Of a DNA stretch of 15,801 nucleotides, positions 1-8,769 are shown one piece after another. The DNA comes from Clostridiales bacterium (GTDB lineage: Bacteria; Bacillota; Clostridia; Oscillospirales; CAG-272). The notes beneath the pieces were generated by a model. It did no database searches. It was not told where the DNA came from and saw nothing but the letters and a program-made list of their open reading frames with translations. Position numbers and translations under genes: made by a program. The DNA lies in contig JAEEGW010000256.1 in assembly GCA_016280525.1 (NCBI GenBank), forward strand, positions 1-15,801, in the 5' to 3' direction. Position 1 is the stretch's first letter. Every line of letters begins with the position of its first letter.

Positions 1-1574
1 TCTCCGGAGATCTCCGTATCGTAGCCTTTCGGCAAATGCGATATGAAGTAATCCGCGCCCGCCAGCTTTGCGGCGGCGTGTACCTCCTCGTCCGTCGCGT
101 CAAGCTTGCCGTACCTTATATTGTCCGCGACGGTACCGGAGAACAGATGCGTGTCCTGTAAAACGACGCCGAGCGAACGCCTTAGATCCGCTTTCTTTAT
201 CTTTTGTATGTTTATTCCGTCGTATCTTATCTTTCCGCTCTGAATGTCGTAGAAGCGGTTTATAAGATTCGTGATCGTCGTTTTGCCCGCGCCGGTCGCG
301 CCGACGAACGCTATCTTTTCACCCGGATGAGCGTAGAGGCTTATGTCGTGCAGGACCGTCTTTTCCGGCGTGTAGCCGAAATCAACGTTCTCAAACACTA
401 TGTCGCCGCGCAGACGCGTGTACGTTACCGAGCCGTCCGCGGAATGCGGATGCTTCCACGCCCAGACGCCCGTCCGTTCCTCACACTCCGTGAGGTTTCC
501 GTTCTCGTCCTCTTTCGCGTTTACGAGCGTTACGTAGCCCGTATCCTGTTCTATCGGCTCGTCAAGCAGGCCGAAGATCCTCTCCGCGCCGGCAAGCGCC
601 ATGATTATGGAGTTGAGCTGCTGTGAGAACTGCGAGATAGGCATATTGAACTGGCGCGTGAACTGCAGAAACGGTATGAGCGCCGCTATCTGGAATCCGC
701 CCACTTTGTTTATTGCAAGAAATCCGCCGACGACCGCGACTATAACGTAATTCAAATAACCCAAGTTACCCATAATAGGCATAACGACGTTTGCAAGTCC
801 GTTTGCTAAGCGCGTGCTGTCGTAGAGCCGCTCGTTTTTTTCGTCAAACGCTTCAAGGATCTTTTCTTCGTGCGTGAAAACTTTAACGACGCGCTGACCT
901 TCGACCGTTTCTTCTATAAACGCATTCACCTCGCCTATGTTCTTCTGGCGGCCTCTGAAATGCTTTGCGCTGCGCGAGGCGAGCGCCCTTGTGATGATAA
1001 CCGCGCACGTTACGACGATGAGCGCCGTTAGCGTAAGAAGCGGAGAAAGTATTATCATTGAGATAAGCACGGTCACGACCGTGGATACGTTTGAGATCAT
1101 GTTCGGTACGGATTGAGATATAAGCTGACGCAGCGTGTCCGTATCGTTTGTGTAGATACTCATTATATCGCCGCGTTCGTTTTTGTCAAAATAGCTTATA
1201 GGCAGTTTTTCCATGTGCTCAAACAGCGTGTCGCGCACTATTTTGAGCGTGCCCTGCGTGACGTAGACCATAAGACGGTTCATCAGAAACGTTGACAAAA
1301 CGCCTGCGCCGTACGTTAATATAATGAATATCATCTTTATGCCGAGATCGTGGAAGCCTTTGTCCTGAGACAGCGTTCCGTCAAGCATCGGCTGGATAAA
1401 GTCGCTTATCAGCTCTTTTGAAAACATCGTTCCGCGGGCTGTGACGAGCGCCGTAACGACAATGCAGATAAGCACGATGACGCAGTGCACGGGGTATGAC
1501 TTTATAACGAAGCCGAGCGTGCGGGCGAGCGTTTTTATCGGGGCTTTGCCTTTTTTCTTTTCGTTATCACTCAT
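1..1574 (-). CDS. ABC exporter half-transporter, permease plus ATPase, C-terminus cut by window edge
   Basis: This gene encodes a fused membrane/ATPase subunit, very likely the second half of a heterodimeric multidrug-type exporter in the cytoplasmic membrane. The ATG at 1574 begins MSDNEKKKGK; 524 codons are present before the left edge. Residues about 25-320 form the six-helix transmembrane domain. A hydrophilic insert (about 345-395, containing GVWAWKHPHS) joins it to the nucleotide-binding domain. Walker A GATGAGKTT is at 425-433 and the Q-loop glutamine at 473 (LQDTH). The frame ends at YDTEISG, just before the signature motif, so signature, Walker B and switch histidine lie outside the window. 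It overlaps the upstream ABC gene by 8 bases (ATGAGTGA), which implies translational coupling and equal production of the two halves. From the family, I expect this half to carry the catalytic Walker B glutamate. The exported substrate cannot be told. Confidence 0.95.
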   Translation of the reverse strand, partial: MSDNEKKKGKAPIKTLARTLGFVIKSYPVHCVIVLICIVVTALVTARGTMFSKELISDFIQPMLDGTLSQDKGFHDLGIKMIFIILTYGAGVLSTFLMNRLMVYVTQGTLKIVRDTLFEHMEKLPISYFDKNERGDIMSIYTNDTDTLRQLISQSVPNMISNVSTVVTVLISMIILSPLLTLTALIVVTCAVIITRALASRSAKHFRGRQKNIGEVNAFIEETVEGQRVVKVFTHEEKILEAFDEKNERLYDSTRLANGLANVVMPIMGNLGYLNYVIVAVVGGFLAINKVGGFQIAALIPFLQFTRQFNMPISQFSQQLNSIIMALAGAERIFGLLDEPIEQDTGYVTLVNAKEDENGNLTECEERTGVWAWKHPHSADGSVTYTRLRGDIVFENVDFGYTPEKTVLHDISLYAHPGEKIAFVGATGAGKTTITNLINRFYDIQSGKIRYDGINIQKIKKADLRRSLGVVLQDTHLFSGTVADNIRYGKLDATDEEVHAAAKLAGADYFISHLPKGYDTEISG

Positions 1575-3309
1575 CGAAATCAGCCCCTTTCATCTGAGAT
1601 TCAAATACCTCGCGGTATATTTCGTTGTTTTGCAGCAGTTGTTCGTGCGTTCCGATGCCGTTTATCTTGCCTTCGTCAAGCACTATTATCATATCCGCGT
1701 CCGCTACGCTTGAAATACGCTGCGCTATTATGATCTTTGTGACTTCCGGTATGTATTCACGGAATGACTTTCTTATAGCCGCGTCCGTTTTGGTGTCTAC
1801 CGCGCTCGTGGAATCGTCCAGGATAAGCACCTTCGGTTCTTTCAGAAGCGCACGGGCGATGCAGAGACGCTGTTTCTGACCGCCGGAGAAGTTCGTGCCG
1901 CCCTGCTCAACGTGGCTGTTATAGCCGTCCGGCAGGTTTTCCACAAATTCGCGTATCTGCGCGGACTCGCACGCCGCCCTCATCTGCTCCTCCGTCGCGT
2001 TTTCGTTGCCCCAGCGCAGGTTTTCCGCTATCGTGCCGTAGAACAACACGTTCTTCTGCAACACCATTGAGACTTTGTCGCGCAGGGTGTTCAGATCGTA
2101 GTCTCTAACGTCAACGCCGCCGACCTTGACGGAGCCTTCCGTCACGTCGTAAAGGCGCGGTATGAGCTGAACGAAAGACGATTTGCCCGAGCCCGTGCCG
2201 CCTATGACGCCGACCACGGCGCCGGACGGGATAGTGACGTTTATATCTTCCAGGTTTAAGTTGTCTTTATTTTTTGAGTATGAAAAACTGACGTGATCGA
2301 AAACTATCTCACCGCTCTTAACGTCTTTTACCGGATCTTCCGGCTGCGTTAAGTCTATTTTTTCGTCAAGCACCTCGACTATACGCTCGCCGGAAGTTTT
2401 GGCTAAGGTCATCATGACGAATATCATTGAGATCATCATAAGATTCATTAAGATATTCATCGTGTAGACCATGAACGTGGAGAGCTGGCCGACCTGCATA
2501 TCAACTCCGCCGCTTTTTACGATTATGGAAGCGCCGAACCAGAAAATGCCTATCATGCAGGCGTATATCGCCAGGTTCATCGCCGGGCCGTTCAACGCCA
2601 CTATTTTTTCCGCCGAAGCGAAGCGCTTGTATAAGAATTCAGACGCTTTGTGGAATTTCTTTATTTCGTGTTCTTCTCTGACGTACGCTTTTACCACGCG
2701 TATGCCGGTCAGGTTTTCCTGCACGCCGGCGTTTACTCCGTCGTATTTTTCAAAAACGTATCTGAAACGCGGAAAAGCGTTTGCGACGATAGCCGCGAGC
2801 GCCGCGCCGAGCAGAACGATGACGCAGACGAAAACGAGCGAGAGCTTTCTGTTCGTCATCATCGCCATTATAAGCGCGGACGTCAGCATTATGGGCGCGC
2901 GGAAACATATACGTATCATCATCTGAAACGCCATCTGCACGTTCGTTACGTCCGTCGTCATCCTCGTAACGAGGCTTGCGGTGGAGAATTTGTCAATGTT
3001 CGCAAACGAAAACTGCTGTACCTTGCTCATAAGTCCGCGGCGCAGGTTCTTTTCAAATCCGGCGGAGGCTTTGCACGCGAGGATCGCACCGAGAGCGCCG
3101 AACAAAAGCGACATAAGCGCCATGAGCATCATTAAAAGGCCCGTTTTTATAACGTAGTTCATATCGCCGACCTTTATGCCGTCGTCGATTATGCGGCCCA
3201 TGAGGAACGGTATAAAAACTTCAAACACGACTTCAAGCACCATGAGTATAGGCGTCAGAAGCGTTATTTTTTTATACTCTCCTATGTAGTGTGATAGTTT
3301 CCTTATCAT
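1567..3309 (-). CDS. ABC exporter half-transporter with degenerate ATPase site
   Basis: This is a complete 580-residue permease-ATPase subunit of the ABC exporter family. Hydrophobic segments in residues 15-310 form the transmembrane domain. The nucleotide-binding domain has an A-loop tyrosine near 344 (FSYS), Walker A GGTGSGKSS at 370-378, Q-loop Q418, signature FSGGQ at 474-478, and Walker B ending LDD at 497-499. Two catalytic positions are non-canonical: Asp499 replaces the usual Glu after Walker B, and Gln530 replaces the switch histidine (IIAQR). In known heterodimeric exporters such as TM287/288 this pattern marks the subunit whose own ATP site is degenerate. The intact signature should serve the partner's active site. 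Start ATG 3309 matches family N-termini, but no clear Shine-Dalgarno precedes it; it lies 42 bases downstream of proS, so expression probably depends on the upstream promoter at 6240-6268. Confidence 0.96.
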   Translation of the reverse strand: MIRKLSHYIGEYKKITLLTPILMVLEVVFEVFIPFLMGRIIDDGIKVGDMNYVIKTGLLMMLMALMSLLFGALGAILACKASAGFEKNLRRGLMSKVQQFSFANIDKFSTASLVTRMTTDVTNVQMAFQMMIRICFRAPIMLTSALIMAMMTNRKLSLVFVCVIVLLGAALAAIVANAFPRFRYVFEKYDGVNAGVQENLTGIRVVKAYVREEHEIKKFHKASEFLYKRFASAEKIVALNGPAMNLAIYACMIGIFWFGASIIVKSGGVDMQVGQLSTFMVYTMNILMNLMMISMIFVMMTLAKTSGERIVEVLDEKIDLTQPEDPVKDVKSGEIVFDHVSFSYSKNKDNLNLEDINVTIPSGAVVGVIGGTGSGKSSFVQLIPRLYDVTEGSVKVGGVDVRDYDLNTLRDKVSMVLQKNVLFYGTIAENLRWGNENATEEQMRAACESAQIREFVENLPDGYNSHVEQGGTNFSGGQKQRLCIARALLKEPKVLILDDSTSAVDTKTDAAIRKSFREYIPEVTKIIIAQRISSVADADMIIVLDEGKINGIGTHEQLLQNNEIYREVFESQMKGADFDE

Positions 3310-3321
3310 AACGGTAAATGC

Positions 3322-3345
3322 AAAGGAAGACTTGCGCCTTCCTTT
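3322..3345 (-). other. Intergenic hairpin between proS and the ABC genes
   Basis: An 8-bp perfect stem (AAAGGAAG/CTTCCTTT) with an 8-nt loop sits in the 42-base gap after proS. On the transcribed strand it is followed by GCATTTACC and not a T-run, so it is not a convincing intrinsic terminator. It could reduce read-through or act as an mRNA processing or stability element between proS and the transporter genes. Role is inferred only. Confidence 0.4.
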
Positions 3346-3351
3346 ACTGTC

Positions 3352-5052
3352 TTACTCCTTAACTTTTTTTACTATTTGCTCAAACGCGTCGCCGACGGGT
3401 ACTTTGTCGCGGAACGATTTGTCGCGCGCGGCAAGCTCGACCGCGCCTTCTTTCATGTTGCGCGGGCTTACTATGACACGCAGCGGTATGCCGAGCAGGT
3501 CCGCGTCGGAGAACATGATTCCGGCGGAAACGTTTCTGTCGTCGTATAAGACCTCTATGCCCGCGTCCTCGAGCTTATTATAAAGTTCGTTTGCGTATGC
3601 GTGGGTCTCTTCGTCGTCAGCACGCAGGCAGCAGAGATGCACCTGCCACGGAGCTATGGATTTAGGCCATATAGGACCGAACTCGTCGTGATGAGCCTCG
3701 CATACGGAAGCGGCAAGTCTGCCCACGCCTATGCCGTAGCAGCCCATTATCGGGTACTGGAGCTCGCCGTTTGCGTCCGTGTACTGCATGCCCATGGCTT
3801 TCGTGTACTTCGTGCCGAGCATGAAAATGTTGCCTACTTCAACGCCGCGGGAGACGGAGAGGGTGTGTTTGCCGCAGACCGGGCAGATGCCGCCCTCGGT
3901 CGCCTTAGCCAGATCGTGATATTCGACGCCGGGCACGTCGCGCTCCATCGTAAGGCCGGTGTAATGATAACCGTCCTCGTTTGCGCCGCATATAAGATTC
4001 TTTCCGCCTTTAAGCGAAGAATCAAACAGAAGCGTCGCCTTTGCCGTGAAGTTCACAGGACCCGTGCAGCCGGCGGCTATGCCGGAGTTTTCATCAACGG
4101 CGGCGGGATGTACGTCGCAGCCGAGCAGGTTTGTAAGCTTCGTTTCGTTTACGTCAAGGTCGCCGCGCAGGAAAATTATAACGAAGCTGTCGTCGGCGTT
4201 TTTCTGATACATAACGGCCTTGCAGGACTGTTTCGGCTCCGCTTTAAGCGCCGCGCAGACCTCTTCTATCGTGTGCGCGTCGCCCGTGTTTACCTTCGTA
4301 AGCGGGGCGTCGCCGTAATCGGACACCTCCGTTATGCTGTCCGCCGCTTCCATGTTGCTTCTGTAATCGCATTCTTTACAGATAACTATGCTGTCCTCGC
4401 CAATAGGAGTTAAGAGCATAAATTCGTGGCTTACGGAGCCGCCCATCATGCCGGAGTCGGATTTTACGGATATGACCTCCGGCACGCCGGCGCGAGCGTA
4501 AATGCGCTCGTACGCCTTGTGGCATTTCTCGTAATACTGCTCTAAGTCTTCCTGGCTCGTGTGGAACGAATATCCGTCCTTCATCGTGAATTCGCGCACG
4601 CGGATAAGACCGCCGCGCGGACGCGCCTCGTCACGCTCCTTGGTCTGTATCTGATATATCATAAACGGATATTTGTTATAGGTGTTTGCGTATTCGCGGA
4701 CGAGCTGAACGGCGGCCTCCTCGTGCGTCATGCCTAAAACGAGGTCCGCGCCGTTTCTGTCCTTGAATCTGAACATCTCCGCGCCTATGCTGCTGTATCT
4801 GCCGGATTCCTGCCATATAGACGCCGGCATCACGACGGGGAAGAGGACCTCCTGCCCGTCTATTCTATCCATTTCCTCGCGGATTATCTGCTCAATTTTT
4901 CTGCACACGCGGCGCAGGGGCATATACTGAGAGAAGATACCGCTTGCCACGAATTTCATATATCCGCCGCGCAGCATCAGCGCGTGGCTGTCCACCAGAC
5001 ATTCCGAGGGGCGCTCTTTGAATCTGTCGCCCACTAATTTTTCAAGCTTCAT
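3352..5052 (-). CDS. proS: Prolyl-tRNA synthetase, bacterial type with editing insertion
   Basis: This encodes the class II synthetase that charges tRNA-Pro with proline in the cytoplasm. The 566-residue length fits the prokaryotic type with the insertion domain. Motif 1 lies around 44-76 (LRRVCRKIEQ onward). Motif 2 is the RPRGGLIRVREF region at 144-155, with the TKERDEARPR approach at 137-146. Motif 3 is CYGIGVGRLAAS at 438-449. Residues about 225-385 form the YbaK-like insertion that in E. coli ProRS hydrolyses Ala-tRNA-Pro; Lys278 sits where the catalytic lysine of that domain is expected (inference from spacing). The anticodon-binding domain spans about 465-566. ATG 5052 has an AGGGGA Shine-Dalgarno 8 nt upstream. 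It lies 11 bases after the deacetylase gene, so the two are almost certainly cotranscribed from the 6240-6268 promoter. No damage to the frame is seen. Confidence 0.98.
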   Translation of the reverse strand: MKLEKLVGDRFKERPSECLVDSHALMLRGGYMKFVASGIFSQYMPLRRVCRKIEQIIREEMDRIDGQEVLFPVVMPASIWQESGRYSSIGAEMFRFKDRNGADLVLGMTHEEAAVQLVREYANTYNKYPFMIYQIQTKERDEARPRGGLIRVREFTMKDGYSFHTSQEDLEQYYEKCHKAYERIYARAGVPEVISVKSDSGMMGGSVSHEFMLLTPIGEDSIVICKECDYRSNMEAADSITEVSDYGDAPLTKVNTGDAHTIEEVCAALKAEPKQSCKAVMYQKNADDSFVIIFLRGDLDVNETKLTNLLGCDVHPAAVDENSGIAAGCTGPVNFTAKATLLFDSSLKGGKNLICGANEDGYHYTGLTMERDVPGVEYHDLAKATEGGICPVCGKHTLSVSRGVEVGNIFMLGTKYTKAMGMQYTDANGELQYPIMGCYGIGVGRLAASVCEAHHDEFGPIWPKSIAPWQVHLCCLRADDEETHAYANELYNKLEDAGIEVLYDDRNVSAGIMFSDADLLGIPLRVIVSPRNMKEGAVELAARDKSFRDKVPVGDAFEQIVKKVKE

Positions 5053-5063
5053 TTTAAGTCCCC

Positions 5064-6206
5064 TTATCCTTTTTTATAAGTTGCGCTGTAATATTTATAT
5101 CCGGGCTCCGGATTCTGCAAAAGCTCCGATACCGTTACGAATTCAAATCCGCGGTTGTGAAGCTCCTCGATTATGATGCAGAACGCGTCGTAGCTGTTTT
5201 CATAGATCTCGTGCATAAGTATTATATCGCCGTTTTTGACGTTGAAATTGCCGTTGCTGTCATACAGGGCGTTATTTACTATGGTGTTTACACTTTTCTG
5301 AATATCGCTTGCCGAATCTGAGTCGTGCCTTTTGTATCTCCAGTCGTTTGTGTCGATACTCCAGATTATCACCGGGAACTCGGATGATTTGTACTGAGCT
5401 TCCGTTATATTTCCTCCGGGCGGTCTCATAAGAGTAGGCCAGACTCCGAGGACTTCATGCAGTTTGTCCGCCGTCTTATACACTTCATCGTGATATATCT
5501 GTGCGGTGCAATCGTCTTTTGTGTAATAATACTTATGCGTCCAGCAGTGTATTTGTATTTCCATACCGTGATCAAAAGCATATTTCATGCCCTTTTCACG
5601 GTCGCCGTATATGTTGGTGCCAATGACGAAGAACGTGCATTTTCCGCCGTATTCAAGCATTTTATCCGTTATGAGTTTTGATCTCTTCGCGTCCGGACCG
5701 TCGTCAAACGTGAAAGCTACATATTTCTTCTCCGGATCGAGCGGCTTTACCTCCGCCGTTGTTACCGGTAGCGGCGCCGACGTCGTCTCCTCTTGTTTTG
5801 TAGTCTCTTCTTCCTTTGTGGTCTCTTCCGCTTTCGTTGTCTCCGGCTCTTTCTCCGTTTCCGTCTCCGTTTCCTCTTTGGCGGTCGCAGCATCGGCTTC
5901 CGTCGTCGCTTCCGCCTCCGTCGTTTCCTCCTCGGTCTCGGATACGGATTCTTCCTCCGTCTCGGCCTCGGTTTCCGTGACGGTATCGGACGGCTCTTCC
6001 GCCGTCGTCCCGTCTGTCACGGCGTCCGTTTCCGTTTCCGTTTTTTCAGTCGTTTCCGCAGCCGTGCTTTCGCCTTCGCTTTCCGTAACGTCTGTGCTTA
6101 CGGTTTCAGCCGGAGCTTTACTGTTGTTTATTATGACCGGCAAAAAGATAAGCATTGCGATTATTATAAACGCCGCAATTATACCAAATATCGCACCTTT
6201 TTTCAT
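5064..6206 (-). CDS. Membrane-anchored polysaccharide deacetylase (NodB domain) with Glu/Thr-rich stalk
   Basis: The 380-residue protein is predicted to remove acetyl (or related N/O-acyl) groups from a glycan outside the cell, such as peptidoglycan or another wall polymer. A single N-terminal helix (5-26) after MKKG anchors it or serves as an uncleaved signal. Residues 33-146 are a low-complexity stalk with 37 Glu and 33 Thr by my count. The NodB domain follows at about 158-365: motif 1 TFDDGP at 166-171 (Asp168 base, Asp169 metal), metal histidines 220 and 224 (HCWTH), motif 3 RPPGG at 261-265 (usually RPPYG), WSIDTNDW at 282-289, and the LMH histidine at 332. Only the Gly in motif 3 is unusual. 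ATG 6206 is preceded by GAGAGA, a moderate ribosome site. It is the first gene of the unit leading into proS. The substrate is not deducible. Confidence 0.94.
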   Translation of the reverse strand: MKKGAIFGIIAAFIIIAMLIFLPVIINNSKAPAETVSTDVTESEGESTAAETTEKTETETDAVTDGTTAEEPSDTVTETEAETEEESVSETEEETTEAEATTEADAATAKEETETETEKEPETTKAEETTKEEETTKQEETTSAPLPVTTAEVKPLDPEKKYVAFTFDDGPDAKRSKLITDKMLEYGGKCTFFVIGTNIYGDREKGMKYAFDHGMEIQIHCWTHKYYYTKDDCTAQIYHDEVYKTADKLHEVLGVWPTLMRPPGGNITEAQYKSSEFPVIIWSIDTNDWRYKRHDSDSASDIQKSVNTIVNNALYDSNGNFNVKNGDIILMHEIYENSYDAFCIIIEELHNRGFEFVTVSELLQNPEPGYKYYSATYKKG

Positions 6207-6239
6207 ATTTTATCTCTCTTTTTTATTTAATATCGCGTT

Positions 6240-6268
6240 ATTATATCAGAAATCGCGCGGATTGTCAA
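6240..6268 (-). promoter_or_regulatory. Consensus SigA promoter of deacetylase-proS-ABC unit
   Basis: On the minus strand the -35 box TTGACA (6263-6268) and the -10 box TATAAT (6240-6245) are both perfect, with a 17-nt spacer. Transcription should start near 6233, giving a leader of about 27 bases before the deacetylase ATG. No operator palindrome is obvious in the spacer. This is the only strong promoter I see for the four-gene unit. Confidence 0.9.
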
Positions 6269-6284
6269 CTTGTATTTTTGTTTT

Positions 6285-8636
6285 TTATCCTTCGTTTACT
6301 ATGGCGGAATCAAACCATGAAAGCATAGCGTCAACGTTTCTTTCCGTCCATACGTAGAACAGATAGTCCGGCTTTCTGCTTTCAAGCGAGTCAAGCGTGT
6401 AGCAGTAAAGCGGGGGATGCGCCAGATAACTGTATTCGTTTAAGTAAACTTTGCTGAAAAGCAGGGAGAAGAACGGGGAAATGCTGTGGTAATAGGAATC
6501 TCCCATCCAGTACGCCGTCGGGGCGCTTTGTGAAACGTACATACTCTCCGACTTAGGCGTTACGGACGCCCACACGGACGTTGTGTTGTGCGCTCCCATA
6601 AAACCGAGAAGGTCGCCGCCGCCGGTGTAGATGTTTACGTCAAAATCTTTTTCAATATCGTATATCTTCGTGGCGGGGAAGTCCTGCTTTACCTTCTGCG
6701 CCACAAGATAATATCCGTAATAACCGGCAATCTGCGTCCAGTGCGAATCCGCCTGCGCGAAAAGAAGCTTATCCGTATGCTCTGAAAGTATTTGCCGCAT
6801 ATCGAGCATATAGATATTCTCGTCGTCCTTCATAAACTCGCCGAACTGGGTCACGGACGTGGGCAGGTAAATATCGCCCCAGCCCTTTTCCTCTTCGCTG
6901 TACTGCAGGCTGTGATAAACCGTCGCCGGATTCGTGCAGACAAGTATTATTATCTTCGTATTCTTGCCCGTTCTCGCCCTTACCTGTGCGAGCTTGTTGT
7001 AAAGCTTGTTTTTTATATTGTTCATGCGTCCCGTCGCATACTCTTCGGAAAGGGCTGCTTCGCCGCTGTAATGGGCTTTGTAGTAGTTTAAGAATACGTG
7101 GCTGTCTTTTCCGATTATGGCGCCGCTGCCGACGGTTTCGCTGTATGCAAGCGTGCAGGCCCGGCTCGTCCTTGACATTGCCTTGCCTTCGGATTTCGCG
7201 TAAATATAAACCTTCTGGGACGTTTTATCAAACGGCATCATGAATCTGCCGTAGAAATATCCGTAAAGCGAACGCTCTCTTAAAAGCACCGTGCCGCCCT
7301 CGTCGCAGACGAACACCTCCGCGTCCGGCTCCGTCTCGCAGTAGACTCCTATGACGTTGCCGGCTGTCCCGTCGTTGAAGGTCCACGACGTTACGTTGCT
7401 GACGCTCGCCGTCGTCTCCTCGTACGTTTCGGGCTGCAGAAGCGGAGAAATATCGATTTCGTCCGTGTCGCAGACCGCTTTGAAAAGTCTTATGACGTCT
7501 TTGTTGTTGACCTCGCCGTCGCCGTTTATATCCGCGGCTTCGGTTATTAATTCAATTTCCGCGCCGCTTACGCTGCGGAAGAGGACCGTAACGTCCTTGT
7601 TTGATACCTTTCCGTCGCCGTTTATATCGCCCGGGACGCACGGTATTATGTCCGCGCCGCCGTTTACAGCATTGAACGGAACGCTGTATCCGCAGTTTTT
7701 AACGCAGCTTATATCCGGATCGACGGAGATATGTAAGAATTCCTTTTTAATATCGTTATCCGGCTTGAAAACGAGGTTCGCCGCCGTGCAGTCGTCTTCA
7801 AGTATGTCCGAATTGCTCCAGATCAGCCTCACCGTGCGCGACGCCGGGTCGTTTTCTGCGGAAGCGTAGACTTCGATCCTCGGATCGTTTTCAGGGAAAT
7901 CCGCGCTGACAAACGAAAGACCGGGATCGTAACGGATATAAAGCTCTGCGCTGTTTACCGATATGACGTTTACAAGATCCACGCTGACGGTGAATTCGCT
8001 GCCGCGGACGACGGGGTTATAATCCGTTCCGCCGGTTATCACGACGTTCAGCTTTCCTTGCTCGATCTCTTTAAAAACTCTTTGTGCCGGGGATATGCGT
8101 TTGCTGTTTTTTGATACGTACTCTCCGTTGACGGAGAACTCAAGTATATCGCGCACCACGCCGTCCGAGCCGTTTGAAACGAGCGTTATAAGTATAGGCT
8201 CTCCGGTGTTCTGAACCGGCACGGTTATATCGTATCTCGAATCGCCGCCGGCGTTATAAACCGCCTGCTCCGCATGATCTCTTTTAAAAGCGTTGCTGAA
8301 TACCGGCTCGCCCTCGTTTACTTTATATCCGTACTGCACCGTTACGGCTTCGCCGCTTATTATCCCGGTCCAGCCGCTGCATATTATCGCCGTTTCATCC
8401 GTTAAGTATATCGGATGCTCGTTTATGACGCGCGCCGCGCTGCCGTCCCCGACGCCGAAAAGATCCATCTGCGACATAAGCCCGCGTGGGCCGTCAAGAG
8501 AGATCCTGTCAAATGCCATTGCAAAAACGTCTCTGTTCAGCCAGACTTTTGTCGTATCGTAATCGTCGTGATGCACTGCGGCTGCCGGTAAAATTGCTAA
8601 AATCACGGCAAGAACGCCGGCAATCAGTTTTTTCAT
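6285..8636 (-). CDS. Secreted cohesin-like/dockerin protein with AlgX/AlgJ-like SGNH domain (copy 2)
   Basis: This encodes a 783-residue secreted protein. A signal peptide (1-20, MKKLIAGVLAV onward) is followed by an unrecognised module (about 24-174), shared with the protein ending at 8770. Next come a cohesin-like beta-sandwich region (about 195-330), a dockerin with two EF-hand loops (336-389; DINGDGKVSNKD and DINGDGEVNNKD), an Ig-like stretch (about 410-500), and an SGNH-type domain (about 505-783). The last has DSHW (Asp630, His632) and GDSYY (Ser714), matching the Asp-x-His and GDS triad layout of alginate acetyltransferases AlgX/AlgJ. It may therefore move or remove O-acyl groups on a glycan; no MBOAT partner is nearby. 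ATG 8636 is preferred over the preceding TTG because GGGGA lies 6 nt upstream of it. It has its own promoter at 8667-8695. No sortase motif or C-terminal anchor is seen. Confidence 0.88.
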   Translation of the reverse strand: MKKLIAGVLAVILAILPAAAVHHDDYDTTKVWLNRDVFAMAFDRISLDGPRGLMSQMDLFGVGDGSAARVINEHPIYLTDETAIICSGWTGIISGEAVTVQYGYKVNEGEPVFSNAFKRDHAEQAVYNAGGDSRYDITVPVQNTGEPILITLVSNGSDGVVRDILEFSVNGEYVSKNSKRISPAQRVFKEIEQGKLNVVITGGTDYNPVVRGSEFTVSVDLVNVISVNSAELYIRYDPGLSFVSADFPENDPRIEVYASAENDPASRTVRLIWSNSDILEDDCTAANLVFKPDNDIKKEFLHISVDPDISCVKNCGYSVPFNAVNGGADIIPCVPGDINGDGKVSNKDVTVLFRSVSGAEIELITEAADINGDGEVNNKDVIRLFKAVCDTDEIDISPLLQPETYEETTASVSNVTSWTFNDGTAGNVIGVYCETEPDAEVFVCDEGGTVLLRERSLYGYFYGRFMMPFDKTSQKVYIYAKSEGKAMSRTSRACTLAYSETVGSGAIIGKDSHVFLNYYKAHYSGEAALSEEYATGRMNNIKNKLYNKLAQVRARTGKNTKIIILVCTNPATVYHSLQYSEEEKGWGDIYLPTSVTQFGEFMKDDENIYMLDMRQILSEHTDKLLFAQADSHWTQIAGYYGYYLVAQKVKQDFPATKIYDIEKDFDVNIYTGGGDLLGFMGAHNTTSVWASVTPKSESMYVSQSAPTAYWMGDSYYHSISPFFSLLFSKVYLNEYSYLAHPPLYCYTLDSLESRKPDYLFYVWTERNVDAMLSWFDSAIVNEG

Positions 8637-8666
8637 CAAATATCCCCTTATAATAATATCTAAACT

Positions 8667-8695
8667 ATTATAATACCAATTTTTTAAATATGCAA
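8667..8695 (-). promoter_or_regulatory. SigA promoter of the second SGNH gene
   Basis: On the minus strand: -35 TTGCAT (8690-8695), 17-nt spacer, -10 TATAAT (8667-8672). It lies between the terminator of the upstream gene and the ATG at 8636, giving a leader of roughly 24 bases. The surrounding DNA is very AT-rich. The -35 hexamer is identical to that of the cohesin-dockerin promoter at 12566-12594, which hints at similar expression of the two units. Confidence 0.82.
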
Positions 8696-8725
8696 GTTAT
8701 ATATTATATTATTTACAAAATATAT

Positions 8726-8755
8726 AAAAAGCGCCGCCCGATACGGCGGCGCCTT
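8726..8755 (-). terminator. Intrinsic terminator after the first SGNH gene
   Basis: A GC-rich 8-bp perfect stem (GCGCCGCC/GGCGGCGC, 6-nt loop) is followed on the minus strand by five T residues. Adjacent A-T and G-T pairs extend the stem slightly. It begins 15 bases after the stop codon at 8770, as expected for a Rho-independent terminator closing the cohesin-dockerin/SGNH transcription unit. Confidence 0.92.
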
Positions 8756-8769
8756 AAGAATTATTCGGA

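Noticed and set aside
3322..3345. Terminator separating proS from the ABC genes
   Set aside because: The stem is short and no T-run follows on the transcribed strand; the ABC genes have no visible promoter of their own, so full termination is unlikely.
3601..4413. Plus-strand frame of 270 codons opposite proS
   Set aside because: Shadow frame; the minus strand carries all class II synthetase motifs.
5587..6357. Plus-strand Ser/Val-rich frame of 256 codons opposite the deacetylase
   Set aside because: It is the antisense reading of the Glu/Thr-rich stalk codons; the opposite strand encodes intact NodB motifs with promoter and ribosome site.
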